Part shown: one piece after another, positions 9,347 through 19,577 of the stretch | How positions within the stretch are numbered: position 1 is the stretch's first letter | Layout of the letters: every line of letters starts with the position of its first letter | NCBI GenBank assembly: GCA_021399435.1 | Contig: JAJTUP010000190.1 | Location: 1 to 33,861, forward strand | DNA: 33,861 bases | Direction: 5' to 3' | From: Diaporthe sp. PMI_573 | Lineage: Eukaryota > Ascomycota > Sordariomycetes > Diaporthales > Diaporthaceae | Translations under genes and position numbers: made by a program | Notes under the pieces: model-generated | What the model was told of the DNA's origin: nothing | The model's database searches: none | Seen by the model: the letters and a program-made list of their open reading frames with translations, nothing else

Positions 9347-10429
9347 CTAAGAAGAGGAGGGGAACTAAGAAATAGGTCATGATAGATGACCCCTTCGGAA
9401 GGTGCTGTGTTCCGAGTTGGGTGAGGCATCACACCCTTAGGTCAGGTTCCTTGCGTTTTACCAAATCGGAAAACAATGTCTATATTCTATTGGCTTAATA
9501 AGTCGAAGCTTCGATCCTTCAATGTGGTCGAGACATTGAGGTCATGTACGGCCGTAAGAGTGAGCGAGAGTCCGCGACGTGACCGACTCTTGTGGCATTG
9601 CCTAATTTAAGCCACGACGAAGCGCAGTAGTTCGTGGTTTCGTCGGCTCTTGACCAGTAGATCGCGCGATCTCTTAGTCGGGAACGACCAGCGTGTGTGG
9701 GGCTTCTTTTGTGATCTAATAGCAGAGCCGCGACTTCTTTCTGCCGCGGCTTCTTTCTGCTACACCAGTATTTTTAATTAGTGTTGTCAGATTATCACCC
9801 TTTTAGGTATATGGGACGTGTAATTATGGTCCAATTGATGGGGTGGTCACTGTGTGTATTGTGATCATGTCCCACCCGTTGGGGGGCTGGTTTTGTCATG
9901 ACGGACATATTGATGCCTCAGGCACACACCTCTTAGCTACCCGTCACATCTGACAAGTGTCCTAAATAAAACGATGTTCGAATGGGTGTGAGACGGGCGG
10001 GGAAGTTTCTGGTCGGACCCACTAAGAGTGGTGGGACCCACCTCTCTCGGTGGGTCCATATTACATAATATTTATATATACGTCATACAACTCAGGGGGG
10101 GCTACGACTCGCAGGCTCTTAGGCTCTTGCCGGCAGGGATCCAGGGATCCAGGGTAGATCCACTATGTGCGATCCGCAATGTGGGATCTGTGATCTGGAT
10201 ACCAGATCCATCAAGCAGGACCCACGGTATGGGGTAGGGCTAGTGATGCGGACGTAGTATATATCCTGGTGATGCCCTGCGCGACATTCCTGTCGAAAAT
10301 CTAACTGTGAGTTCCAACCTCTTGCCCTTAGAGAAAACTTAACCAGAAGGCTCCCTATTTATCTTCGGATCACCAAAGGATATTACTACAGTTATATTAG
10401 CTCGCGGTGTAGGGACATAAAGGGTAAAA
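9347..10429. other. Long intergenic region, no gene recognised
   Basis: No supported ORF. There is a near-duplicate of CGACTTCTTTCTGC / CGGCTTCTTTCTGC around 9731-9760. A GGATCC/GATCC-rich patch lies at about 10,138-10,210. GTGGGTCC palindromes occur at 10,015-10,057 (listed separately). I could not confirm an LTR. Confidence 0.5.
10015..10057. repeat. GGACCCAC / GTGGGTCC inverted repeat cluster
   Basis: GGACCCAC at 10,015-10,022, GTGGGACCCAC at 10,031-10,041 (itself palindromic apart from its central base) and GTGGGTCC at 10,050-10,057 can form alternative hairpins. About 370-415 bp upstream of the BTB-FG gene. Function unknown. Confidence 0.5.
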
Positions 10430-11738
10430 ATGCCTTTCTCTCAAGCCCTCCCAAGCCACCACTGCCTTTCAGGCCTTGAACCTGAGCAATTCCAGCAGTA
10501 AGCACACTCAGAACCCTAGAGAGCCAGTCATTCTAACTAGGGCTAGATTCCTAGCGACGAAGCCATTTTTCAAATTTATCGTGGGACGCGATAGAGTTGA
10601 GTTTTATATCCACCGAGGCTTCGTATCGCGATTGTCGACCCCGCTTAATGCCCTCGTCAACAGCTGGGCGGAGGAGCCCACGGAGGGCTGCGTAACCTGG
10701 GAAGACGTTGATACCGACGTTTTTTCGCGCTTTGCCCAGTTCCTGTACACCGGTACTTATACGGGCTTTGCGCCCGTCGAGAACGAGAACACTTCAGGGC
10801 AGTCCAAAGAGGCCAGCACAACCATGACAAACGGGGGTAGCCCTGAGAAATCGCCGTTACGGAGCTTGTTTTCAACCAGTGCGACCACTGAATCAGTCAG
10901 TGGTTTCGGCAGTGGTTTCGGCAGCGGTGCGACCACTGAACCAGCCAGTCATTTCGGCGGCGTTGCGACCACTGAAACAGTCAGTCATTTCGGCGGCGTT
11001 GCGACCACTGAAACATTCAGTCTTTTCGGCAGTAGTGGTTTCGGCAGCGGTGCGACCACTAAACCAGCCGGTCTTTTCGGCAGCGGTGCTCTGCCCCAAG
11101 ATATTCAGAAGGTCGATAATATAGACCCTTTCAAATTGCCCTACTCTCTTAGATCATACGAAATGGCCGGAGCGGAGAGGGTCAATGGTGCGCACGCCGC
11201 ACAATGCAAGCTCAACAAGCCAAGTTCGCGGGGCTCCAAGCGCAAGATCGACGCCCTGGCATGCGACTGTATCCCCGCTGGCAGGGGCAGCCCTTTCGAG
11301 AGGAAACAAGATTTCATATCGGTGTTCCTAACAAAGCAGGGAGACAATATCGGCAGGTCTGCGCTTTGCCAAAACGTTTGCCAAATAAAGCCGGCTACCC
11401 AGACCAAGACCTTCGAGCACGTGTTTGTCGGCTACGCAAAGATCTGGGCCTTGGCGACCCGATACTCTATAGATTCGCTCGCGGAGCTTTCTTCTGCCAA
11501 GTTGGCTTACGAGCTGGCGCACTGGACCATCTCGGCGTCGGCATTTATTCCCGAGTTTGGAGGACTCGTTCGCCACGTGTACAGCAATTCAACCGCAAAA
11601 TCTCAACTGCGGCAGCTCGTGGCAGGGTTCGCAGCCTGCGTGGTCGAGGATGTATGTGTTCTGGAAGGCTGGACGACATTGTTCAACGAGGTGCCCGACT
11701 TTGCGGCGGATTTGGTCAAGAAGATGGCAATTGGTTAA
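10430..11738 (+). CDS. BTB/POZ protein with internal FG-repeat tract
   Basis: The preferred model starts at the ATG at 10,430 (AAAAATGCC). It removes a 43-nt intron at 10,498-10,540 (GTAAGC donor, TAG acceptor) and ends at 11,738, giving 421 residues. The unspliced frame has no ATG before the BTB domain, which is why I prefer this start. Residues about 30-100 are a BTB core (FKFIVGRDRVEFYIHRGFVS, then VFSRFAQFLYTGTYTGF). Residues 140-205 carry seven FG dipeptides in Ser/Thr/Gly-rich spacers, like nucleoporin FG repeats. The C-terminal half (KIWALATRYSIDSLAELSSA) is the usual helical part of this fungal family. FG tracts in nucleoporins bind transport receptors; a nuclear role here is only inference. 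The gene is flanked by transposon debris but shows no in-frame disruption. Confidence 0.75.
10881..11087 (+). repeat. In-frame tandem repeat coding the FG tract
   Basis: GCGACCACT recurs at 10,881, 10,929, 10,965, 11,001 and 11,052. The three middle copies have an exact 36-bp period (12 codons, for example ATTETVSHFGGV). Variant units have small insertions of GGTTTCGGCAG. All spacings are multiples of three, so length changes would preserve the frame. Confidence 0.85.
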
Positions 11739-11957
11739 TCCAGAAGGTGAGGCATGGTTGCTATGCAGGGCGAAAAGAGAGGGATTTCGATAACTCGCTC
11801 TACACCGACCTTTTGAGGTGTAGGGGCGATGGTGGCGGTGGAGGTGGAAGGGAAGGAGGTAGCTCGGGGATCAGGATCTTTGAGATCACTATCAGGCAGC
11901 AGTTCGGCTTCGTGATACAGCAGCGGCACGTCTAGCTCAGGCAGCGGCACGATACAA

Positions 11958-12083
11958 CCCTCTAGTCGCTAGACGAAGAAGACCTCAACTGTAGGGCTGG
12001 CCAGCGGAGTGCAGCCAAGAGGGATCAATTGCTGGCGGCAGGGCTCACAAAGAGGAAGTCAGCGCCAGCCTCAACGGCAGGAG
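11958..12083 (+). mobile_element. MULE 3' coding fragment (relic)
   Basis: Aligns with the MULE at about 15,003-15,125. For example GGGCTCACAAAGAGGAAGTC corresponds to GGGCTCACGAAGCAAAAAAA, followed by CGCCAGCCTCAA in both. It is non-coding here because of stops and indels. It abuts an inverted copy of the MULE right end at 12,084. Confidence 0.55.
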
Positions 12084-12305
12084 GCGGATATTCGCGCACC
12101 CAAAATCGGATTCCGCGCACCCATTTCTGACTAATCATGCAGCCCCAGTGCTCGAATTTATTTTGACTATGGGTTCGCCATACAAAAAATAATGTAACTA
12201 CACTAGGTCTCATCTGGCAGCATAATTCCTATCCCATAGCATGAAGCTATTCCCACACGCTCGAGGGCACTAAGTACGCACTATTTGACCCGACGAAGTC
12301 GATTA
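12084..12305 (-). mobile_element. Inverted copy of the MULE right-terminal region (relic)
   Basis: About 220 bp resemble the reverse complement of 15,420-15,640. Shared pieces are GGATATTCG with CACCC, CTGACTAATCATGC, CTATGGGTTC with CCATACAAAAAATAA, and CTATTCCCACAC. Its TIR-like edge at about 12,084 has diverged (GCGGATATTCGCGCACCC). It lies in opposite orientation to the adjoining 3' coding fragment, so the pair is a rearranged relic. Confidence 0.6.
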
Positions 12306-12584
12306 GTCAATCGACCAATTGCCCAACTACTGCAAAACAAGCGTAATTGGGGCTAATTGCGTGTGTTTAGCGACGAAGTTGACCAACTATTTGACTTGCC
12401 CGTTGCTTGAGTCGCTCGGGCAATTGTCAGTGCCCCGGGTGGCTAATTTGAGTCGGTTGCCTAACAGGAACTGTAGTTTGTCCTTTTGCTTTCATGTTAT
12501 TCGAATTTCAGGTTGTGAGCCCACATAGAAGTCCACAAGAGAAACAAACAGTACAGTACTTCCAAAAACCACAGTACTTATTTA

Positions 12585-15500
12585 GAAAGAGGATATTCGC
12601 ACCCAAAAAATCGGATGCCGCACCCAATTTTCTGACTAAGCAGCGCTGCAGCCAATCAGAACGCTCCATTTAACGTCGCCCACCACCCCAACATCGTGCG
12701 TTTTGTAGCCTCAACCACATACCCTGCGAAACCTCCTTTGCCCACCAACTTCAACCACCCACCCACCATCAACGCATCGTAAAATCTATTAAATGCTTGT
12801 TGGAATCGATCAATTCAGCATCAAAAACATACCCTAGCCATTCAAATATTTACCATACACCGTTATGGCAATGGCAGAGGTGCCTAATTACTCAGGCCTC
12901 GAGGCACAGTGGCAAGTCGACTGTCATAACTGGAACGCCAACATCACCGCCACAAACCATCGCCGCCCAGCCCTTTCTAACCCTCCTACCTTCCTGAAAC
13001 TTTTCAACGATAGATATGATACTTATGCGGATCTGAAGGCTGATTTAGACAAAGCCACAAGCTCTGCTAGTTGGCTAACAGTCAAGCAAAACTCCAAGCC
13101 GAATCACGCGATATTAGCATGTAGTCGCGGTGCCCAGCGCCTATCGACGGCCACAATAACTAACGCCTCAACGATTAAAGTCGGCTGCAAATAGTCAACG
13201 GTTGCCCATACGGCGAAGAAAACGTCGAATAAATAGAAGCTTGTTGTCCACAAGCACCGACATACCCATCACGGTCCTCAGGAAGTCCCTAAAGCTCAGC
13301 ATGGCTGGGCAAAGCTATCCGAAGCACATCTCAAATTCCTTACCCGGGCGGCACGTGACCCAATAAACGCTACGCCAAAGCGGCTCGAAACACTACTTCG
13401 CCAGCAGTACCCTATAGTTAAGCTGGGCCAGAATACCCTCAAGAACTGGCTACAGGGCTTCAGAAAAGACAAACAGGGCATCTACACACCATCTCAAGCA
13501 GCATTAGACTGGCTAGAGAAGAAAGGCTACTGGTATTGCTTTACTCAAGACGAGAAGAACAATATCACGGGCATCTTTTGGTGTAGCCAGCAGCAGATAG
13601 CGTGGCTTTAAGAGCAACGTTTCTCGCACAGCGTATCACTTAATTGCACCTACTCGACTAACAATAAAAAGATGCCGTACTTCCAAGGCACGGCGTTAAC
13701 CCACACAAAAAAGATCCTCCCGTTGTTTCAAGGCGTCGTCGATAACGAGAGAGAAAGCGGCTTCCGGTGGCTTCTCAAGCAAGTCCACCTCCTGCTTCGC
13801 CACTGCGAAGCCGACGACCCGACCCTCTTCGTCACCGACTACGATAACGCCCTGATAAACACCCTCGAGTCCAAATTCCCTCACGCACGGCACCAGCTGT
13901 GTGTCTTCCATATGAACATAAACGTTGTACTACACATTAAGAAGAAGTGGCGGAAGCCGGTGGGTTTGACGGCAGCAAAAGCAGACGATGATAAAGCCGA
14001 AGATGCCGAAGAAGAGGAGGAAACCGCGGAAGCCAGGCTTAATGCGCCGGCGAGAAACACGGCCACAATACCCAAGAAGGTCCCAGACAACGTCCCCTAC
14101 ACTCGACAGGCCCTATTTGACCTCCTTAAGTTTATGGAGTACTCTACAGATCGTGAGGTCTACAAGACGGCATGGCAGCGCCTTTAAGAAAAGTTTTTAG
14201 ACCAGACAGCCATCATAAACTACCTGAAGACCTACTATATCGACGACGACGAAAAGATCGTCGCCAAATGGGCCGGCCACCAGACCTGCAAAACCCTTAA
14301 CTTCGGCTTACAGACTACCTCCTCTACAAAGCGTATGCACCGGAAAATCAAGGTTTACTTAGGCCACAGGCTAGGGCATCTTCTCTACTTGGTCAAGGCT
14401 ATACACAAGACTATTAAGGATACTGCTAAGGAGCTTCGTCTCGAGGAAGCCCGCCAAAAGACACTTTTGCTTCAGAAGTTTAATGGGCAGAAGTGACTAG
14501 AAAGGGTCTCTCACCAGGTATCATGGCCGGCACTAGAGCTTCTCGCGAGTACTAGGCAGCACGCTTTAAAGATGCTTCAAGAAAAAGCCCCACGAGGCTA
14601 TTGTACAGCTTCAAGCTGTACCTGCCCTATCTACACTCAGTACGGCTTAATTTGTGCTAATCGAATGGCCGATAGAGAGAAAGCAGACCTTCCTCTCGAG
14701 AAGACAGACGTTCACAAAGTTTACTGGCTTGACCGTAACCTCTCACTCGAAAACCCGCTCCTTATGGTCCTCTCGCCAAATAAGGTCACGGCGACAAAGG
14801 GGAGACCTCGTAAGACAGCCACGTTTACAGCCGACGAGAAAGGCGTCTTTCAGAGTAGTAGCAGCCGTGGGAAGGCCGTAATGGGCAAGAAGACAACGTC
14901 GACGACGACTTCTCTGGGCAGTAAGGCGGGCGATAAAACAAGGGCGACGACGGCTTCAGTACAGCGTGTAAACTCGGCTTTCGAGCACAATAACTCAACG
15001 CTTTAGTCTCTGGATGAAGAGGACACCCGTAGCAGCGGTGCCCAGCGAGAAGCCGTCCGGCGAGACCAACGGCTAGTGGTCGGGCTCACGAAGCAAAAAA
15101 AACCGCCAGCCTCAAAAGCGAAGAGCCGAAGGCACGGCATCGCCGGCGGCTACACCCTCAAGCTCACGGCCAGCGGCTAAGAGGCAGCAGACGGGGGCAC
15201 GGAGGACTGTCAACCAGCTACCATGCGTAGACCTTACGGCTAACGACGTCAACGACGACGGCAAGGGCGGCGAGGGCGGCGAGGGCGCCAAGAAAACGCA
15301 AGACAAGATCGTCGCCGTAATGCCCGGCTTTATTGACTTACTATTCGACTAGCTGGGTCACGTAGGCGACGACGTGGGCATCGTGGGCAACGTAGGCAAC
15401 GTTTGGGTCTAATAGTGCTTAATTTGCTTGATTTGGGCAACGTTTGGGTCTAATAGTGCTTATTTGGTACCCTTAAGTGTGTGGGAATAGTGGCATGCAG

Positions 15501-15640
15501 CGGCATGTTAGTCGGTGTAGTCACATTTATTTTTTGTATGGTGAACCCATAGTGTTTCTCAATTCGGGCACAGGGGGCAGCATGATTAGTCAGAAAATTG
15601 GGTGCGGCATCCGATTTTTTGGGTGCGAATATCCTCTTTC
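12585..15640 (+). mobile_element. Complete MULE transposon with 55-bp TIRs and 8-bp TSD
   Basis: The element is 3,056 bp. Its termini, 12,585-12,639 and 15,586-15,640, are perfect 55-bp inverted repeats beginning GAAAGAGGATATTCGCACCC. CTTATTTA flanks it directly on both sides (12,577-12,584 and 15,641-15,648) as an 8-bp target duplication. Perfect TIRs and TSD suggest a fairly recent insertion. The single transposase reading frame inside is broken by several stops, so any mobility would need a transposase from elsewhere. Confidence 0.9.
12865..15351 (+). pseudogene. MULE transposase, broken by in-frame stops
   Basis: One phase is kept from the ATG at 12,865 to about 15,006, interrupted by TAG 13,192, TAG 13,234, TAA 13,609, TAA 14,185, TGA 14,494 and TAG 15,004. 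A shift near 15,080-15,130 restores a C-terminus ending at TAG 15,349. The N-terminus resembles a FAR1/WRKY-GCM1-type DNA-binding region (YDTYADLKADLDKA). The MULE core follows (SLNCTYSTNNKKMP, GVVDNERESGFRWLLKQ, LFVTDYDNALINTLESKFPH, QLCVFHMNINV). The first catalytic Asp, expected before CTYSTN, is Asn, while the second (VTDYDNAL) is present. The SWIM-like finger at about 14,593 has CTCPIYTQYGLICAN with the final His replaced. Most lesions are explicable as G:C to A:T transitions. It is not functional. Confidence 0.85.
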
Positions 15641-15794
15641 CTTATTTATGTGACGTAAACATTAATATTATGATTAGAAGTACCCGCAATCCTAAGGTAC
15701 ACATGTTATGAACCAACACGTCGGCACCAAGGGGACCCGTTTGGGTGACCCAGTCAACCGGGATCGAATGCCACGACGCAACCAACAGCACACT

Positions 15795-15902
15795 AGTGAA
15801 GACTTTCTGGAGCCATTCAACAGCCACTTCGCTATTAGTCCATGCATTTGCTGTTGCTGTGAACTGCCAGCCTTCGTACAGATTCAAATCTGTTGGAAAC
15901 CA
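15795..15902 (-). pseudogene. Fot1/pogo DDE transposase fragment
   Basis: On the minus strand the frame reads WFPTDLNLYEGWQFTATANA and continues WTNSEVAVEWLQKVF. This is the segment before the second catalytic Asp in Fot1-like DDE_1 transposases ('..W.....NGWT...... WL..VF'). Neither catalytic Asp is included. It lies between the MULE insertion and a truncated metallo-beta-lactamase gene and belongs to a different Fot1 subfamily from the element at 23-25 kb. Confidence 0.6.
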
Positions 15903-15929
15903 CTGCTTTTGGACCGTTTCCCCTTAAAG

Positions 15930-16328
15930 ATACTGGGCCCCTGGGAAACCGTGGACCTCCGAGCTGGGGGTCGTAACTTCCGCGTAACCGGAACCCCGTG
16001 CATCCACCTGCCTGGCGGCGAGCGCACGGGTTTTATGGTCGAGTGCGAGGAGTTTGGCGTGGGCTCCGATGGGAAACCGAATGCCATCTACTTCTTTGGC
16101 GACACGATCTACGTTGAGGAGGCTGCCCGGGGCCTGCGAAAGAAATGGAACGTTGTAGTTGCGCTGATGAACCTCGGCAGAGCCAAGATACCGTTTCCTG
16201 AAGAGAAGCTGCAGATTACGATGGATGGAGCGCAGGCAGCGAAGCTGTTCCGAGAGATTGGAGCAGAGGTGCTTATTCCGATGCATTTTGAGTCATGGGG
16301 TCATTTCACTCAGTTTGGTGGGAGTTGA
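15930..16328 (+). pseudogene. C-terminal half of a metallo-beta-lactamase-fold hydrolase
   Basis: The frame contains GPWETVDLRAGGRNFRVTGT followed by PCIH, then AIYFFGDTIYVEEAARGL and VLIPMHFESWGHFTQFGG. This fits the distal half of the Lactamase_B_2/UlaG-like family with later metal ligands (His in PCIH, Asp in FGDT, His in IPMH). The N-terminal HxHxDH site is absent. The open frame extends upstream to an ATG at 15,708, but that part overlaps the Fot1 fragment and has no lactamase features. I infer a headless gene, probably truncated by transposon activity; a distant N-terminal exon is not seen. Confidence 0.65.
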
Positions 16329-16339
16329 AGCAGGGCTCC

Positions 16340-16556
16340 TAATAGTGCGGACCATTAAGAGCACTATTAGTGCACACTGTAGTCCAGACTAATAGTCCAT
16401 GCACTATTGGTTCAGTGTGACGTCTCTCGGACTACACCGATGGTTCAGTGCAGGCCTCTCGGACCACACTGGTAGTCCAGTGTAACTCAACCAGACTGAC
16501 CAGTAGTTCAGTGCGAGGGACGCAGACTAACAGTCTCACTATTAGTGCGGAGAACC
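16340..16556. repeat. Cluster of short direct and inverted repeats
   Basis: A 27-bp unit starting CTCTCGGACTACACCGATGG (16,424-16,450) repeats at 16,456-16,482 with 22 of 27 matches, and all five differences are transitions. Around it lie palindromic CACTATTAGTG-type motifs (about 16,340, 16,362, 16,388, 16,403 and 16,537) and further TTCAGTG copies. No coding potential. It may be the terminal region of an unrecognised element. Confidence 0.6.
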
Positions 16557-18030
16557 CAGTCAGGAACTCCGTGACCCAACGCGTCGGACGCGTCGACCGC
16601 GCGTGGCGAAATTTTCAGGATGGTGCTAAGACATGTTAGCAGGTACAACTGTTACACTTTGTTGATATATTGTACCTTAGGTATCACGTAACTGAAACAA
16701 TCTTCTTAACAAGAGCCCAGAATTGCCTGCATGTACATGTTCAGCAGCAACTTGATTTTATAGCTTTGGAATGGGCTATCTGGCTGATTTCAGAGAACAA
16801 TTTACAGCCTGAGAGACGATGAAGGGCATGTTATCTGGGTTGCGAATCCCAAGTCGTGGAGTTAAGAGATACAAACCCTGCCATTACAGTCACATTCATA
16901 CCAGCCAGATCATAGTTACGGAGTTGCTGAGAGCCCCAGTCTGGTATCAATTCCATCATGATCTGAGATGTATTGCCAAGTTGTTGTTTTGCAGTCGCCA
17001 AAGTGCATGATGCCAAACCGTGGCCCCCGTTTTCTCCGCTAATGTGATACATTACGTCCCAACCCAAAGCGCAGATTAAGTCAAATCCAGTCCGCCTGAA
17101 AGCTATTTATCTCTTAAGCCTTTTCCTCTACTGTCCATTTCCCATGCCGCACCTTTTTTTTTTTTTCGAAGCCAGGGGTCCACTGCACTCATGGACGTCC
17201 GTCTCAGCCACAATAGAGCCCTGGAAGGATGGACCACCACATGCGATGCTCAACTCACGGTCCCACCGCTCGGCTTACGTGCGCAAACTGAAAAGCGAGG
17301 TCAAGAATCAATTGTAATCTGGCGCCTGGCTGGCACGAGGCGAGCGCGAAGACGGCGCGAGCGGACCAATGCGCGACGATCCAAGGTTTTCGCACGACGC
17401 TGACGCTGAAGCTGAAGGGGACGGTGCTACCCAGTAGCCGATCATTGGCCAGCAAAGGTGGCGTCTTGTCTAAGTCGTGGCGCGTTTCACGTTTACCTTC
17501 TAGAGGAGGAACGATTTGGAACCTGTGGTCCAAACCAAAAATTTCTCGGACTTCTAAGTTAGCTGGTCGCCAAGCATGGGAGGCCAGATTCCAATGATTG
17601 GAAGCGGTTGGTTGATTTCGGGCCGTGCTGCTTGGCCTCGCCTGGGTATTTGTAATCGAGATCCATGAGGGATGGGCAGGTCAGGTTATAAGATGGGTGG
17701 CTAGACGCACTGGAATCACAATGTAGTTAGGTATCAATCGTAACATAGCACGGAATGTTCAGATCCTGATCTGCCCTCAAGCAATCTTTGCCCAGCATCT
17801 TCCCCTGACCTCTCGACATATGAATATAAGAAAATCAGTGCGAATATTCATATAGCCATGTATGTCGTGAAAGATGACGAAAGGATTATCTGGCTGCCTC
17901 CAGAGTACCGAGGCCGCTCAGCTCGGGAATTTTAGGCAGCCACTGTTGCCTAATGCTCGCCACTGCATTATCTACTTGAATTGGCAATTCAGTGTGGGTA
18001 GCAGGGATCACATATAGTACGCTATTCGGC
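16557..18030. other. Intergenic region, no gene recognised
   Basis: No supported gene on either strand. A run of about 15 T lies near 17,153-17,166. A short inverted repeat TTAGGCA...TGCCTAA lies near 17,932-17,953. A 78-codon minus frame at 16,831-17,067 has no recognisable motif. Confidence 0.45.
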
Positions 18031-18040
18031 TATATAAAGG
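18031..18040 (+). promoter_or_regulatory. TATA-like box upstream of the PD-(D/E)XK gene
   Basis: TATATAAAGG lies about 240 bp before the ATG at 18,282, a plausible core promoter. A second TATA-like ATTATAAAGG is at about 18,251, too close to the ATG for a normal leader. Confidence 0.35.
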
Positions 18041-18281
18041 AGAGACTCACTCCCAACACTAGACGACAAATTGATGAAGCAGACTGCTTTATTCAATTCG
18101 CCGTGCTCGCATGTCTGCTACAGATAAACACCTTTTTTCAAACATTCGAAACAAAATCCAGAGTTCTCCCCACCTACATAATACAAAATCCTAACGCATA
18201 TCATGTGAGTAATTATGTGCCGTCGAACTATCCACGATAAAGGCTAATCTATTATAAAGGAGGGGACCAAGAGAGCGCACC

Positions 18282-19577
18282 ATGCCTCTGGTGCCGGAGC
18301 CTTTCGTTGTTACGGCGCCCAGTCCGGATTCCGAGGCTCCTCCTTGCGTGTCCGTAGCCAACAAAAGGTGTAAATTCTTCCCCAATCTCGGCGTATCTCA
18401 GTATAGAGATTTGAGCGAGGAGAAGAAGACAGAACTAGACCAAAGATGCCATGAACTATCCCGCAGAGCAACCGAAAACCAGTCATTTCGGCCGTCTGAT
18501 TTTCTCTGGAAACTATGCGCGTGGAGCAATGTCTTTGGCTCGATACGTGATGACAAAAACTTCAATATGTAAGCATTTTCACGCTACTCTCTTCTTTGTC
18601 GAGCTGGCAGATTACCGGTCCTGACTTTTACATGTTTGTAGCGACAACAGGCCCTATGAGTTCGTGGAATATACCGATATCAATAATGCGACAACTAAGG
18701 TACGGACTCCGGATATCACCATAGGTTTAAGGACGCATGACTGTCAGTCCCTCGAGCTTGGTTCTATATGCATTGATCCAGCATGCCATGAGATTCATGG
18801 CTCCAAACAGCCGGACAAGCGCCTTTCCCGAGTAAATCTCAAAAAGATGATGAGAAACAGCAAATGCGGATTGATTGTGGACGGCCAATGGGGTGAGGCT
18901 GATCTCGTCTTCCCATTCGCTGTTTATGAAGCGAAGAAGAAGTCCACGAGTCTCGACGCTACTCTGGACCAAGTCCATCACGCCTGCAGGACCTATCTAG
19001 CCATGCTAGACGATTTGGCTCGGAACCCCGAGAATGTTACCGAATACCAGACAGAAGAAAGTAGTAGATACCAAATGTTTGCATTTGTATCATGGGACTC
19101 TCGTTGGCAAGTTCTCGTGGCGTGGAATAAAGCAGGAGCTTATGTAAGTGTGAACTTTAACCAGCTGAACAAGAAAATCTACAAATTACTAAGAGAATAT
19201 TATTGCAGAGGGTGGAAAATATTTGGGAAGGCGATGTAGTGGATTTGGACCGCGCATCTGAATTAATTCACATAGTAGACCAGATACAGGAATACGCCAC
19301 ACACATTCACCGCCACTTTGTGATGAAGCATCTGGAGGCATGGCATGCTCGTCATACAAGAACTTTTACATCTTCTTCGGCTGGGTCCACAAATGCAACT
19401 GGTTCAGGAGACACTGCTACATGGGCTATAATCAAGGGACAATCTGAAAAGTTGAAAAGAAAAAGAGCAGCCGAGACTCAAAGACATGCTAAGAATCTTC
19501 GTAAGGTCACGGCTGCACGAGGGAAAATGAAGAAACGGTTGGGAGGCCGTCTACGTCAAGCTGGTACCACGAAATGA
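18282..19577 (+). CDS. PD-(D/E)XK nuclease-like protein, three exons, apparently intact
   Basis: Exons 18,282-18,568, 18,642-19,143 and 19,209-19,577 give 385 residues. Introns are 73 nt (GTAAGC...TAG) and 65 nt (GTAAGT...CAG). The start has the context CACCATGCC. Residues 115-125 read KVRTPDITIGL with Asp120. Residues 180-195 read GEADLVFPFAVYEAKK, placing Asp183 and the Glu192-x-Lys194 pair as in the PD-(D/E)XK core. The following helical stretch (LDQVHHACRTYLAMLDDLAR) and YQMFAFVSWDSRWQVLVAW are typical of a fungus-specific nuclease-like family. The C-terminus is basic (KLKRKRAAETQRHAKNLRKV), possibly a nuclear or nucleic-acid-binding signal. Activity and substrate are unknown. It stands alone between transposon clusters, with intact splice sites and no stops. 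Confidence 0.75.

Noticed and set aside
9781..10090. Possible solo LTR (TGTTGTCAG ... ATACA)
   Set aside because: TG/CA-like ends can be drawn but no matching 5-bp target duplication, second LTR or primer-binding site was found.
10893..11124. Alternative-frame repetitive ORFs across the FG-repeat region
   Set aside because: They arise because the repeat period is a multiple of three; only the BTB frame continues into conserved sequence on both sides.
15708..15929. N-terminal extension of the metallo-hydrolase from the ATG at 15,708
   Set aside because: The segment overlaps an antisense Fot1 fragment and carries none of the expected N-terminal lactamase motifs.
16340..16556. CRISPR-like array
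   Set aside because: Repeats are imperfect, short-spaced and palindromic; the host is a eukaryote and no cas genes are present.
16831..17067. Minus-strand 78-codon frame (MGWDVMYHISGENGGHGL...)
   Set aside because: No domain, signal or splice context that I could support.
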